Positions 5,286 to 5,596 of a DNA stretch of 5,596 nucleotides are shown piece after piece. This stretch comes from Rubrobacter sp. (GTDB lineage: Bacteria > Actinomycetota > Rubrobacteria > Rubrobacterales > Rubrobacteraceae), in the NCBI GenBank assembly GCA_016781635.1, contig JADDPY010000542.1, positions 1 through 5,596 of the forward strand. The letters are read 5' to 3'. The notes beneath the pieces are model-generated. The model had not been told where the DNA came from, made no database searches, and saw only the letters and a list, made by a program, of their open reading frames with translations. The position numbers and the translations under genes are program-made. Each line of letters starts with the position of its first letter. Position 1 is the stretch's first letter.

Positions 5286-5596
5286 ATGCTCGACCTCAAA
5301 TTTATCCGCGAGAACGCCGACGCCGTCGCCGAGAACTGCAAGAATCGGGGCGTCGAGGCCGACGTCGGGCTGGTGGTAGAGCTTGCGGATCGTCGCTCGA
5401 CGCTTATCCAGGAGTTGAACGAACTCAAACAGCGCCAGAACGAGTTGGCGAGGAGCGTGGGGAAAGAGCGCGACCCGGAGGCGAGGCAGGGGCTCGTCGA
5501 AGAGGCGCGTTCGATGAAGGAGCGGGTGCCCCTGAAGGAGGGAGAGCTCGCCGAGGTCGAGGGGAAGCTGCGCGAGGAGCAGCTCAAGATCCCGAA
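5286..5596 (+). CDS. serS: Seryl-tRNA synthetase, N-terminal part (cut by window end)
   Basis: SerS charges tRNA-Ser with serine in the cytoplasm. The window holds 103 codons with no stop; the gene runs off the right edge, where a full protein is usually about 420-430 residues. The start MLDLKFIRENADAVAENC is the family's characteristic N-terminus. The following residues (about 30-100) are rich in Glu, Lys, Arg and Leu with heptad spacing (LIQELNELKQRQNEL, then SMKERV and ELAEVEGKLREEQ). This is the antiparallel coiled-coil arm that grips the long variable arm of tRNA-Ser. The fragment ends at LKIP, just where the family's IPN element leads into the catalytic domain. The class II motifs lie outside the window. 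It is a housekeeping gene 69 bases downstream of the methyltransferase, with its own strong ribosome site, and is probably not functionally tied to the lipid operon. Confidence 0.93.
   Translation, partial: MLDLKFIRENADAVAENCKNRGVEADVGLVVELADRRSTLIQELNELKQRQNELARSVGKERDPEARQGLVEEARSMKERVPLKEGELAEVEGKLREEQLKIP

Noticed and set aside
1..5596. CRISPR arrays, tRNA/rRNA genes, insertion sequences or phage genes
   Set aside because: I saw no regularly spaced repeats, tRNA-like cloverleaf, transposase or terminal inverted repeats with target duplications.

Overview
This is GC-rich bacterial DNA carrying a compact lipid-biosynthesis operon beside housekeeping DNA. The high GC content, GTG/TTG/CTG starts, a likely leaderless promoter and the protein styles point to an actinobacterial lineage. 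Rubrobacter or a relative is my best guess, from general impression and not from a database match.

Layout. (1) 1-702: a NERD-domain (nuclease-related) protein whose reading frame is open to the left edge, so it may be 5'-truncated. (2) 703-949: a non-coding gap with two small stem-loops, ending in a consensus TATAAT box. (3) 950-1258: a small four-helix membrane protein, probably translated from a leaderless mRNA. (4) 1259-1354: a short intergenic region dominated by a long imperfect palindrome (1283-1320). (5) 1355-5216: four same-strand genes encoding an FAD-dependent aromatic-hydroxylase-type monooxygenase, a nitroreductase-family flavoprotein, a type III polyketide synthase with an intact Cys-His-Asn triad, and an ICMT-like integral-membrane methyltransferase. 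The first three genes overlap by 1 and 4 bases and each has a good Shine-Dalgarno site. (6) 5217-5285: a leader with a stem-loop. (7) 5286-end: the first 103 codons of seryl-tRNA synthetase (serS), cut by the window edge.

How the genes may work together. A type III PKS, an ICMT-like methyltransferase and an FAD hydroxylase are the three activities of the Streptomyces griseus srsABC phenolic-lipid pathway. There, SrsA makes alkylresorcinols from fatty acyl starters, SrsB O-methylates them and SrsC hydroxylates the ring so that it oxidises to a quinone. PKS plus ICMT-like methyltransferase is also the Bacillus bpsA-bpsB pair. The window therefore probably encodes a membrane phenolic-lipid or alkylquinone pathway. 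The unusual addition is the nitroreductase-family gene locked between hydroxylase and PKS by overlapping start and stop codons. A quinone/hydroquinone redox step is an attractive but unproven role for it.

The biochemistry is inferred from families and gene order; product structure and substrate length cannot be read from the sequence.
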